Shown here: positions 7,050 through 13,169 of the stretch, piece by piece
Numbering within the stretch: the stretch's first letter is position 1
Layout: each line of letters starts with the position of its first letter
Source of the DNA: Tannerella sp.
Lineage (GTDB): Bacteria > Bacteroidota > Bacteroidia > Bacteroidales > Tannerellaceae
DNA: 13,437 bases
Reading direction: 5' to 3'
Assembly (NCBI GenBank): GCA_031290635.1
Contig: JAITNE010000067.1
Location: 1 to 13,437, forward strand
Made by a program: the position numbers and the translations under genes
The notes under the pieces: generated by a model
The model's input: the letters and a program-made list of their open reading frames with translations, nothing else
Databases searched by the model: none
Told to the model about the DNA's origin: nothing

Positions 7050-7805
7050 ATGATTTATTTTCTTTCCGACATGCACCTTGGCAACCGCTATCTTGACGAC
7101 CCGTTGGAAGCGGAGCGTCGGCTTGTGCGCTGGCTCGACGGGATTAAGGACGACGCAGTCGCGATCTACTTTCTTGGCGACGTTTTTGATTACTGGTATG
7201 AGTATAAGTACGTAGTTCCACGCGGACATGTACGCTTTCTCGGCAAGATAGCCGAACTGTCGGACAAAGGCGTCGAGATTCACCTCTTCACCGGCAATCA
7301 CGACATCTGGATGTTCGACTATCTGACTGAAGAAACCGGCGCTGTCGTACATCGTCATCCGCTTGAGGTCATGCTGCTCGGACGACGATTCTTTCTTGCT
7401 CACGGCGACGAGGTCGGAAGTCGTCCGCTCAAGTATCGTGTTATCCAGAGTATCTTCCGCAACCGTTTTCTGCAGATTCTTTATTCTACGATACACCCGC
7501 GCTGGACGATAGGATTCGCACGTCGTTGGTCGCTTGGCAGTCGGAGGAGAGGGCTTGTCGCAACTAAACAGAAAGACTCTCAAGAACGTAATCTTAAAGC
7601 GTTGGAAGATTTTGCGAACGGATATCTACTCGTTCACCCCGACGTTAACTATTTTCTTTTCGGTCATCTGCATTTGATGCACGACCGGCAATTATCCCCT
7701 ACCACCCGCATGATTATTACCGGCGACTGGTTGCAATATTTTTCTTATGTAGTATGGGATGGAGATAATCTCTGCTTAAAAACATTTCCTGTCTCCACAA
7801 ATTAG
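7050..7805 (+). CDS. lpxH: UDP-2,3-diacylglucosamine diphosphatase
   Basis: 251 aa. LpxH-type calcineurin-fold hydrolase that cleaves UDP-2,3-diacylglucosamine to lipid X and UMP in lipid A synthesis, at the inner face of the cytoplasmic membrane. All metal-site motifs are present: SDMHLG (6-11), GDVFDYW (43-49), GNHD (82-85), HGDE (118-121) and GHLH (205-208). The helical insertion between HGDE and GHLH is rich in Arg and aromatics (about 125-175), as in LpxH lid regions. It is the last gene of the efp operon and converges on mnmA. A paralogous LpxH-like phosphoesterase cannot be excluded, but length and motifs fit LpxH well. Confidence 0.88.
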   Translation: MIYFLSDMHLGNRYLDDPLEAERRLVRWLDGIKDDAVAIYFLGDVFDYWYEYKYVVPRGHVRFLGKIAELSDKGVEIHLFTGNHDIWMFDYLTEETGAVVHRHPLEVMLLGRRFFLAHGDEVGSRPLKYRVIQSIFRNRFLQILYSTIHPRWTIGFARRWSLGSRRRGLVATKQKDSQERNLKALEDFANGYLLVHPDVNYFLFGHLHLMHDRQLSPTTRMIITGDWLQYFSYVVWDGDNLCLKTFPVSTN

Positions 7806-7963
7806 AATAAAAATTAAATCGTAGCCACTAATTACACGAATTACACGAATTAAAATTAAATATTATCCACTAATTACACGAATTGCACGAATTAAAATTA
7901 AATCTAATATATGAATTACACTAATTATACTAATAAAATTTTCTCCCTTAATTGCGCTAATCT
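7806..7963. repeat. ACACGAATT direct repeats between lpxH and mnmA
   Basis: A 37-bp unit beginning CCACTAATTACACGAATT occurs at 7825-7861 and 7867-7903 (42-bp period, one mismatch), each unit containing two tandem CACGAATT steps. More degenerate traces (AATTACACTAATTATACTAAT) follow to about 7935. The gap separates two convergent genes. No clear hairpin with a T tract is seen, so how the two transcripts end is not visible. Confidence 0.85.
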
Positions 7964-9031
7964 TTACACTATCACGCCGCTGCCATAGCAGAGACGCTTG
8001 TCCGCGTCATAGACGACGGCATATTGTCCGGGCGCTATACCTTGTATTTTCTTTTCGCTCTCAATAGTATAACCCGCTGCTGCATTCCGACTAATCCTGC
8101 CGCTCGTAAAATCAGGAGTATGGCGTACTTTAAACATTATCTCTTTCGCATCAGAAAATTCTCCCCAAACATCTTCCGTGATGAAGTTAAATTCTTGAAG
8201 ATTGATAGTTTTACCGTATTGCGCTTCCGGATCGTAACCGTTTGAAACATAGATTATATTCTTTTCGACGTCTTTTTGTATCACAAACCATGGTCCGCCG
8301 CTCATTCCAAGCCCTTTGCGTTGACCGATGGTGTGAAACCAGTAGCCTTTATGTCGTCCTACAACATGTCCGGTCTCAAGTTCGATTATTTCACCTTCGC
8401 GTTGTCCGAGATAGCGTTCTATAAAACTGTTGTAGTTGATTTTGCCCAGAAAACAGATGCCCTGACTGTCCTTGCGGTAAGCGCTGGGAAGATTTTGCTT
8501 CATCGCTATGGATCTAACCTCGCTTTTGAGCAGATGACCGATGGGAAACATCAGCTTCGAGACCTGAAGATTTGTTATCCGGCAGAGGAAATCCGTCTGA
8601 TCCTTGATAGTGTCGCGGGCAGTGGAGAGCCATGTTTTCCCGTCGATAACCGTTGTTGTGGCATAGTGTCCGGTAGCTGTACGGTCGAAATCCTTGCCCC
8701 ATTTGTCCTCAAAACAACCGAATTTTATATCACGATTGCACATTATATCGGGGTTGGGAGTAAGTCCGCGCTTCACAGTATCTATCGTATAGCTGACCAC
8801 TTTTTCCCAGTACTCATCCTGCAAAGACACTACCTCCATCCTGCAACCATACTTCTTAGCCACAAACGCAGTTATCTCAATATCCTCTTCAGCAGGGCAA
8901 TCCACGTATCCATCGCGGTCTTCCATACCTATCCGGATATAAAAAATAACCGGTTCGTAGCCTGCTTCTTTCAGCAGATGCACTACCACAGAGCTGTCCA
9001 CTCCGCCTGAAACTAATGCTGCTATTTCCAT
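7964..9031 (-). CDS. mnmA: tRNA-specific 2-thiouridylase
   Basis: 355 aa. MnmA installs sulfur at C2 of the wobble uridine U34 in tRNA-Lys, -Glu and -Gln, using ATP and a persulfide relay. The N-terminal PP-loop ATP-pyrophosphatase motif SGGVDSS is at 8-14. The catalytic cysteine Cys98 lies in [14 protein letters not shown], and the second active-site cysteine Cys203 in [12 protein letters not shown]. Further signatures are TGHYATT (about 120-126) and [10 protein letters not shown] (about 233-242), and the C-terminal beta-barrel ends GSGVIV. It lies 33 bp after the YfcE-like gene on the same strand. Sequences before the SGGVDSS motif are short and the ATG at 9031 fits. Confidence 0.95.
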   Translation of the reverse strand: MEIAALVSGGVDSSVVVHLLKEAGYEPVIFYIRIGMEDRDGYVDCPAEEDIEITAFVAKKYGCRMEVVSLQDEYWEKVVSYTIDTVKRGLTPNPDIMCNRDIKFGCFEDKWGKDFDRTATGHYATTTVIDGKTWLSTARDTIKDQTDFLCRITNLQVSKLMFPIGHLLKSEVRSIAMKQNLPSAYRKDSQGICFLGKINYNSFIERYLGQREGEIIELETGHVVGRHKGYWFHTIGQRKGLGMSGGPWFVIQKDVEKNIIYVSNGYDPEAQYGKTINLQEFNFITEDVWGEFSDAKEIMFKVRHTPDFTSGRISRNAAAGYTIESEKKIQGIAPGQYAVVYDADKRLCYGSGVIV

Positions 9032-9064
9032 AATTCTTAATATTTTGTGAAAAATCGGTTTTAA

Positions 9065-9568
9065 CTAAATCTTGTTTAATGTTCTTAGCTCGACAACTTC
9101 CAGGTCCTTAATCTCTTCCTTGTCGATGCTGAAGCGAACAAGCGTCCTGACTGTCTGGAAGCCGCTCAGCCCCGCAGCGCCGGGATTTATATGTAAACAG
9201 GACAAATTTTTATCATAGATAACTTTCAAGATATGAGAATGTCCCGCGATGAACAGTTTTGGTCGCGTCGCGTATAATTTAGCCCTGATTGACGGCTCAT
9301 ATCGTCCCGGATAGCCGCCGATATGGGTCATCATCACGCTTACGTCTTCAACAGAAAAGTTAATCGTACTTGCGAATTGCCTTCGCAAAACGTCTCCGTC
9401 GATATTACCATACACTGCTCGCAGCGGGCGCAGAAGAGCCAGCCTGTCGGCAAGAGCAGGTGAGCCGATGTCGCCGGCATGCCATATTTCATCGCATACG
9501 CCGAAGTACTCTACATATTTATCATCCCAATATCCATGGGTGTCCGAAAGCAATCCTATTCGTTTCAT
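9065..9568 (-). CDS. YfcE/MJ0936-type metallophosphodiesterase
   Basis: 167 aa, single-domain calcineurin-like phosphodiesterase. Motifs in order: SDTHG (8-12), HAGDIG (30-35), YGNIDGD (53-59), THIGGYPGRY (about 81-90), AGHSHILK (about 108-115) and NPGAAG (about 128-133). The family hydrolyses phosphodiesters in vitro; the cellular substrate is unknown. The start is fixed by the conserved MKRIGLLSDTHG. A TATCTTTG box lies 5 bp before the ATG (9573-9580). The gene sits 15 bp after the O-methyltransferase gene and 33 bp before mnmA. It is the third metallophosphoesterase in the window, with no clear link to the other two. Confidence 0.92.
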   Translation of the reverse strand: MKRIGLLSDTHGYWDDKYVEYFGVCDEIWHAGDIGSPALADRLALLRPLRAVYGNIDGDVLRRQFASTINFSVEDVSVMMTHIGGYPGRYEPSIRAKLYATRPKLFIAGHSHILKVIYDKNLSCLHINPGAAGLSGFQTVRTLVRFSIDKEEIKDLEVVELRTLNKI

Positions 9569-9572
9569 GCCG

Positions 9573-9580
9573 CAAAGATA
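9573..9580 (-). promoter_or_regulatory. Possible internal promoter giving a near-leaderless mRNA
   Basis: The minus strand reads TATCTTTGCGG in the 15-bp gap before the YfcE-like gene. Transcription normally starts about 5-8 bp after this box, which here falls on or next to the ATG (9566-9568). A CAAA at 9594-9597 could be a -33 TTTG on the minus strand, but the spacing (13 bp) is short. The -7 match is good; activity is inferred. Confidence 0.45.
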
Positions 9581-9583
9581 TGA

Positions 9584-10231
9584 TTATTTTTTCCAAATCA
9601 TCGTCAGACCGTCGCGCAGAGGGATGATTACCTTCTCGACACGCCGGTCGAGGCGGATATGTTCGTTGAATTGCAGTATTCCTTGTGTCTGACGGTCTGC
9701 AGGCGGGATATTTGCCGCGACCTTGCCCGACCACAGCGTGTTATCAGCCAATATCAGCGCTCCGGAAGACAACAGCGGGAAAACCGTGTCGTAATAACGG
9801 ATGTAGTCACGTTTATCACCGTCGATATAAACCATGTCGAACTGCTCGTCGAACGTCGGCAACAAGTCCATAACATCTCCCCAGAACAGACGAATCTTCT
9901 TTCTGTGAGGCGAGTTTTCGATATAGGGCATGGTAAACGGCTGCATCTCGTCATTAATTTCGACTGTATATACGAGTGCATTTTCATCCAGACCTTCGGC
10001 TATGCAGATAGTCGCATAACCTGTATAAGTCCCGATTTCAAGCACACGTTTAGGGCGCATCATGCGGCAGAACATCTTCAGAAGTCGTCCTTGCAGGTGT
10101 CCGGCAATCATACGCGGATAAAGAAGTCGTACATGCGCATCGCGATTCAGCGCAGACAGAAGCTCGCCTTCTTCATCGATGTGTTGCAGTATATAATCAT
10201 CAATCTGTGTTTGGTTTACGCTCTCAATCAT
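9584..10231 (-). CDS. Cation-dependent class I O-methyltransferase
   Basis: 215 aa, caffeoyl-CoA/catechol O-methyltransferase-like family (Methyltransf_3). The SAM-binding glycine motif VLEIGTYTGYATI is at 63-75, with an acidic ribose-binding residue in YTVEIND (E91). YIDGDKRDY (135-143) supplies a metal-binding Asp and the likely catalytic Lys140, and LADNTLWSGKV (161-171) supplies the remaining metal ligands. Bacterial members methylate various small hydroxylated aromatics, and the substrate here is unknown. It lies 59 bp downstream of aroQ on the same strand, separated by a hairpin. From memory, Bacteroides species have a similar aroQ / O-methyltransferase neighbourhood, usually with pyruvate kinase between them, which is absent here. 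Confidence 0.92.
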   Translation of the reverse strand: MIESVNQTQIDDYILQHIDEEGELLSALNRDAHVRLLYPRMIAGHLQGRLLKMFCRMMRPKRVLEIGTYTGYATICIAEGLDENALVYTVEINDEMQPFTMPYIENSPHRKKIRLFWGDVMDLLPTFDEQFDMVYIDGDKRDYIRYYDTVFPLLSSGALILADNTLWSGKVAANIPPADRQTQGILQFNEHIRLDRRVEKVIIPLRDGLTMIWKK

Positions 10232-10260
10232 CTTCCGAAGTTTAACTTAAAGTCTCTAAG

Positions 10261-10285
10261 TCTTAAAGTCTTAAAGACTTTAAGA
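10261..10285. repeat. Hairpin of CTTAAAGT repeats between aroQ and the O-methyltransferase gene
   Basis: TCTTAAAGTC (10261-10270) and GACTTTAAGA (10276-10285) form a perfect 10-bp stem with a 5-nt TTAAA loop. Upstream, 10245-10268 contains further CTTAAAGT/CTCTAAGT direct copies. The element occupies most of the gap between two same-strand genes. No T tract follows on the minus strand, so it is more likely an intercistronic hairpin or a repeat insertion than a terminator. Confidence 0.65.
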
Positions 10286-10290
10286 AAATT

Positions 10291-10707
10291 TTACACTATC
10301 ACTTCCACCGCAAGTTGATAGGACTTCAGCCCAAAGCCTGCTATCACCCCGCGACACACCGCCGAGATAACCGACTTGTGCCGAAACTCCTCGCGTGCAT
10401 GCACATTAGAGATATGCACCTCGATTACCGGCGCGTCAATCGACTTGATAGCATCCCTTAACGCTATCGAGTAGTGCGTATAAGCGCCCGCATTCAACAC
10501 AATTCCGTCTGCGCTGAAGCCGACTTGCTGGAGCTTGTCGATAATAGCGCCTTCGCTGTTACTCTGAAAATAGAGTATTTCACAGTCCGGAAAAGCATCC
10601 CGCAAACTGTCGAGATAGTCCTCAAAACCACGATTGCCATAGACTTCCGGCTCGCGACGTCCTAATAGATTTAAATTAGGCCCATTAATAATCTGTACTG
10701 TTTTCAT
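10291..10707 (-). CDS. aroQ: Type II 3-dehydroquinate dehydratase
   Basis: 138 aa, normal for the small dodecameric type II enzyme, which converts 3-dehydroquinate to 3-dehydroshikimate in the shikimate pathway. Signatures: INGPNLNLLGRREPEVYG (7-24) with Arg17/18 and the catalytic Tyr23 on the lid loop; NSEGAIID (50-57); LNAGAYTHYSIALRDAI (71-87) with Asn72; and EVHISNVHAREEFRHKSV (96-113) with the catalytic His98 and a substrate-binding Arg109. The active-site set is complete. It is the first gene of the minus-strand cluster and diverges from xerD. A candidate -7 box lies at 10777-10784. Confidence 0.96.
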   Translation of the reverse strand: MKTVQIINGPNLNLLGRREPEVYGNRGFEDYLDSLRDAFPDCEILYFQSNSEGAIIDKLQQVGFSADGIVLNAGAYTHYSIALRDAIKSIDAPVIEVHISNVHAREEFRHKSVISAVCRGVIAGFGLKSYQLAVEVIV

Positions 10708-10751
10708 CTTATAATTTTATATGGATATTACTTTGTTTCAAATAAAATTCG

Positions 10752-10759
10752 TATCTTTG
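10752..10759 (+). promoter_or_regulatory. -7 box directed toward xerD
   Basis: TATCTTTG followed by CACC matches the consensus. A TTTG at 10732-10735 lies 16 bp upstream, slightly close for a -33 element. xerD starts 345 bp downstream, so the leader would run through the 119-bp-period repeats. It forms one arm of a perfect inverted repeat with the opposing box at 10777-10784. Confidence 0.6.
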
Positions 10760-10776
10760 CACCGCAAAAACGACCG

Positions 10777-10784
10777 CAAAGATA
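10777..10784 (-). promoter_or_regulatory. -7 box directed toward aroQ
   Basis: The minus strand reads TATCTTTG followed by CGG, about 70 bp before the aroQ ATG. The expected -33 zone (about 10800-10811) holds no TTTG; it is where the GAGAATT repeats begin. The box faces the plus-strand box at 10752 with only 17 bp between them. Confidence 0.55.
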
Positions 10785-10792
10785 CGGAAAAT

Positions 10793-11040
10793 AATTGAGA
10801 ATTGAAAATTGAGAATTGAGAATTAAGAGCGATGAATTAAGATTTGACTGCCGATAGCTCTTTCGTCATTGCGAGGAACGAAGCAATCTAAAAAATTAAT
10901 TGAGAATTGAGAATTAAAAATTGAGAATTGAGAATTGAGAATTAAGAGCGATGAATTAAGATTTGACTGCTGATAGCTCTTTCGTCATTGCGAGGAACGA
11001 AGCAATCTAAAAAATTAATTGAGAATTGAGAATTGAGAAT
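10793..11040. repeat. 105-bp direct duplication in the xerD leader
   Basis: Copy 1 (10811-10915) and copy 2 (10930-11034) have a 119-bp period and one mismatch (CTGCCGATAG versus CTGCTGATAG). Each copy is flanked by GAGAATT heptads and contains an ATTGCGAGGAACGAAGCAAT element (10868-10887, 10987-11006) related to the arms at 173-277. Unequal recombination between the flanking heptads is a likely origin. The rest of this 396-bp gap, 11041-11103, is AT-rich with no recognised signal. Confidence 0.88.
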
Positions 11041-11103
11041 TAAAAATTAGAAATTAGAAGTTATAAATGAAGTTTTACGAATTAATAATTAATAGTTGAG
11101 AAC

Positions 11104-12042
11104 ATGAAAAAAATTTTAATGAAGTACACCGCATATCTGCGGTTATCAAAAGGGCTTTCGGAGAATACGCTGGAGGCGTATATCAATGACATTAACAAAC
11201 TTATCAAGTTTGTTGAACTCGATCCGTCGAAGAATATACTGACGCTTTATTTCGGCGACTTCCTCGATTTTGAGCGGCTGCTCCGTGAGTTTGGCATTAG
11301 CGCCCGTTCACAGGCGCGTATCATCTCAGGGATAAGATCTTTTTACGATTTCCTGTTGAAAGACGGCTATATTGACAAAGATCCTACCGAGATGATTGAA
11401 GGTCCGCTGCTGTGCAACAGATATCCCGAAGTGCTCACTGTGAATGAGATAGATCTTATTCTTCTTTCCGTCAACATGTCGAAGCCGGTTGGACATCGTA
11501 ATCGCGCTATTGTTGAGACGCTTTACAGTTGCGGGTTGCGGGTTTCGGAGCTTGTAACGCTCAAGTTGTCTAATATTTATTTTGACGAAAAGTTTATCAT
11601 CGTTGACGGTAAAGGCAACAAACAGCGCGTCGTGCCTATCTCCGCGAGGGCTATAAAGGAGATTCGCCATTATCTTGTTGACCGCAAGAAGTTGAAAATA
11701 AAGGCCGGTCATGAAGACGTCCTGTTTTTAGGACGTCGAGGCGTCGGACTTTCTCGCGTGATGGTGTTTTACATTGTTCGCGACCTTGCCCATATTGCCG
11801 GAATCCAAAAAGACATCAGTCCGCACACCTTGCGTCATTCATTTGCTACTCACCTGCTTGAGGGAGGCGCTAATCTTCGAGCCATACAGATGATGCTCGG
11901 TCACGAAAGCATCACAACTACGGAAATTTACACCCATATCGACCGTGAAGCCCTCCGTCGTGAAATCATTGAACACCATCCGCGCAATAAAAATTACATT
12001 GATAACCCCGCGTTCTACTATTACGAAGGTAAAGAGTATTAA
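11104..12042 (+). CDS. xerD: Site-specific tyrosine recombinase XerD
   Basis: 312 aa. XerD with XerC resolves chromosome dimers at dif during cell division. The N-terminal SAM-like core-binding domain spans about 8-95 (YTAYLRLSKGLSENTLEAYINDI). The catalytic domain has every active-site residue: Arg146 (CGLRVSEL), Lys170 (VDGKGNKQR), His241 and Arg244 (PHTLRHSFATHLL), His267 (LGHESI) and the nucleophile Tyr276 (TTEIYTHI). Another in-frame ATG at 11119 (MKYTAYL) matches the usual Xer N-terminus equally well and may be the true start. The complete residue set, normal length and core-gene neighbours argue for a housekeeping Xer rather than an integrase. A very similar XerC-like assignment is less likely. 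No dif site is recognised in the window. Confidence 0.9.
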   Translation: MKKILMKYTAYLRLSKGLSENTLEAYINDINKLIKFVELDPSKNILTLYFGDFLDFERLLREFGISARSQARIISGIRSFYDFLLKDGYIDKDPTEMIEGPLLCNRYPEVLTVNEIDLILLSVNMSKPVGHRNRAIVETLYSCGLRVSELVTLKLSNIYFDEKFIIVDGKGNKQRVVPISARAIKEIRHYLVDRKKLKIKAGHEDVLFLGRRGVGLSRVMVFYIVRDLAHIAGIQKDISPHTLRHSFATHLLEGGANLRAIQMMLGHESITTTEIYTHIDREALRREIIEHHPRNKNYIDNPAFYYYEGKEY

Positions 12043-12060
12043 CGCAAACCCGCTCTACTG

Positions 12061-12133
12061 CATCCCTGTAATAATCAGCAACTGCGTAATGACGCGACCC
12101 TCCATCCGCGTCATTATCAGTTACTGAGTAAAC
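12061..12133. repeat. Strong hairpin with flanking direct repeats downstream of xerD
   Basis: TAATGACGCG (12087-12096) and CGCGTCATTA (12107-12116) are perfect 10-bp inverted arms around a 10-nt loop, 45 bp after the xerD stop. Flanking it, ATCAGCAACTGCGTAA (12074-12089) and ATCAGTTACTGAGTAA (12115-12130) are direct repeats with 3 mismatches in 16. The GC-rich stem could end or protect the xerD transcript, although no T tract follows directly. The direct-repeat frame also resembles a small repeat insertion. Confidence 0.6.
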
Positions 12134-12153
12134 CTGCGACCCTTGCCGAAAAG

Positions 12154-12351
12154 CTATTTTTTGGTATTTTTTCTGTCAAGATACCAGAGACCAAAACTTA
12201 TACTGTATCCGATAATTATAGCGGATACAATTTTTATTAGAATAGACTCATTTGTTTCTCTTGGGAATAGCATAATTATCAGTTCATTCGCAAAGAAAAA
12301 TAATATTGGCGTACATGCCAATATTACATAAAATAATTTTTTATTCTTCAT
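12154..12351 (-). CDS. Small two-helix membrane protein, unknown
   Basis: 65 aa. A short lysine-rich N-terminus (MKNKK) precedes a hydrophobic helix at about 6-28 (LFYVILACTPILFFFANELIIML). A short polar loop with FPRETNES follows, then a second helix at about 38-57 (ILIKIVSAIIIGYSISFGLWYL) and a basic tail (DRKNTKK). The basic ends and acidic loop predict an inner-membrane hairpin with both termini in the cytoplasm. I recognise no family. It ends convergent with xerD and lies 43 bp after hepT on the same strand, in AT-rich sequence, so it may share that transcript. It could be a spurious frame, but the two well-formed helices and charge pattern favour a real gene. Confidence 0.5.
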   Translation of the reverse strand: MKNKKLFYVILACTPILFFFANELIIMLFPRETNESILIKIVSAIIIGYSISFGLWYLDRKNTKK

Positions 12352-12394
12352 ATAATATATATTTATTTATAACTAATTATGATTATGAAATATT

Positions 12395-12748
12395 TCATTC
12401 ATCTTTGATACTGTCTAATAAAGATTGTATTTGCGTGCGCAATTCCGGAAAAATCAATTTCACGGTATCCCAAACGATCTTATCATCAATTTTATAGTAC
12501 CCATGAACTAATATATGGCGCATATTGATGATTTTACGCCATTCAATCTCCGGATGATTATCCCTGAATTCATTTGTTAACGAGTAACTGGCCTCTCCAA
12601 TGATCTCGGTAGCTTTAACCACCGCAAATCGTAACAGCGCTGACCTCTTAAATTCTTCAAAGTCATCGTTTTTAATAAATTCTATCGCCTTGTTAATTGC
12701 ATCAAGAATATGTTCCAATCGGTTTTTGTCTCTAACTGTTTCTCTCAT
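12395..12748 (-). CDS. hepT: HepT-like (DUF86) ribonuclease toxin
   Basis: 117 aa, all-helical HEPN-type protein. The HEPN nuclease motif R-x4-H-x-Y is intact at R77-H82-Y84 (MRHILVHGYY). The N-terminal part reads RDKNRLEHILDAINKAIEFI (6-25), and FAVVKATEIIGEASYSL (41-57) is the usual DUF86 core. HepT toxins cleave RNA (tRNA in studied cases) and are neutralised when the partner MntA adds AMP units to the tyrosine of this motif. The gene overlaps the upstream mntA by 17 bp, the typical coupled arrangement. The AT-rich sequence and accessory setting suggest horizontal acquisition. Toxicity is inferred from family and pairing. Confidence 0.9.
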   Translation of the reverse strand: MRETVRDKNRLEHILDAINKAIEFIKNDDFEEFKRSALLRFAVVKATEIIGEASYSLTNEFRDNHPEIEWRKIINMRHILVHGYYKIDDKIVWDTVKLIFPELRTQIQSLLDSIKDE

Positions 12749-13040
12749 ATACTAATATTTTATCGTTTTCTGCTGATTCTTTTGCGAAGTCATACAAGCA
12801 ACCTTCTTGTACTAAATCTATGTTTTTATGCAATAAATCTTCTAAACGAAGTTTTATTTCGGCATAATCGAAGAGCGTTACGGTTACATTTTTGTCAAAA
12901 CGAACCATAATATCAACATCACTCTTGAGAGTATCTTCACCTCTTGAGTATGAACCAAATAGCCATGCTTTCTCGATGGGGTATTTTGGCAAGCAGGCAG
13001 GCAAAATTTCCTGCAATTTCTCTATAAACTTTTTGTCCAT
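12732..13040 (-). CDS. mntA: MntA-like minimal nucleotidyltransferase antitoxin
   Basis: 102 aa. A minimal nucleotidyltransferase with the complete GS-x10-DxD signature: G29-S30, ten residues, then D41-V-D43 (WLFGSYSRGEDTLKSDVDIMV). A third acidic residue is at D75 (NIDLVQEG). Enzymes with this triad bind ATP and Mg, and in studied MntA/HepT pairs they AMPylate the toxin's RX4HXY tyrosine. It is the first gene of the operon and overlaps hepT by 17 bp. A good promoter lies at 13059-13089, and a near-palindrome at 13043-13055 sits between this promoter and the ATG, suggesting regulation there. The intact triad argues that the antitoxin is active. Confidence 0.91.
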   Translation of the reverse strand: MDKKFIEKLQEILPACLPKYPIEKAWLFGSYSRGEDTLKSDVDIMVRFDKNVTVTLFDYAEIKLRLEDLLHKNIDLVQEGCLYDFAKESAENDKILVYERNS

Positions 13041-13042
13041 TA

Positions 13043-13055
13043 TCTAAATTTTAGA
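13043..13055. promoter_or_regulatory. Candidate operator of the mntA-hepT operon
   Basis: TCTAAATTTTAGA is an inverted repeat (TCTAAA-T-TTTAGA) between the mntA ATG (13038-13040) and the -7 box (13059-13066), covering the expected transcription start. The identical 13-mer occurs at 13256-13268 and 13379-13391 in the upstream tandem array, with one- to two-base variants in other units. Its position suits repressor binding. That role is inferred. Confidence 0.5.
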
Positions 13056-13058
13056 CCG

Positions 13059-13089
13059 CAAAGGTACACATTATTTTTATATCACACAA
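13059..13089 (-). promoter_or_regulatory. Promoter of the mntA-hepT operon
   Basis: The minus strand reads TACCTTTG (13066 to 13059) followed by CGG, a consensus -7 box. A TTG at 13089-13087 lies 20 bp upstream as the -33 element, which is normal spacing. The mntA ATG follows 18 bp after the box. Confidence 0.75.
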
Positions 13090-13169
13090 GTTTTTATAAT
13101 TTTTTTTCTTCTACAAGTGTTTTAGCTTTAAGTGTGCTTCATAATACGTTGTTAAAAATTGTTTTCTAC

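Noticed and set aside
8276..9010. A 244-aa open frame opposite mnmA
   Set aside because: It lies antisense within mnmA, whose catalytic motifs are intact. The frame is a by-product of that gene's codon pattern.
3634..9568. A dedicated three-enzyme metallophosphoesterase cluster
   Set aside because: The three enzymes (3634, 7050, 9065) belong to different subfamilies, lie in three separate transcription units, and sit on both strands. Proximity looks coincidental.
10261..10285. Intrinsic terminator after aroQ
   Set aside because: The stem is AT-rich and no T tract follows it on the minus strand.
11104..12042. Phage or transposon integrase marking a mobile element
   Set aside because: Length, full Xer active site and placement beside aroQ fit the housekeeping XerD. 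No att duplication or mobile-element genes are seen.
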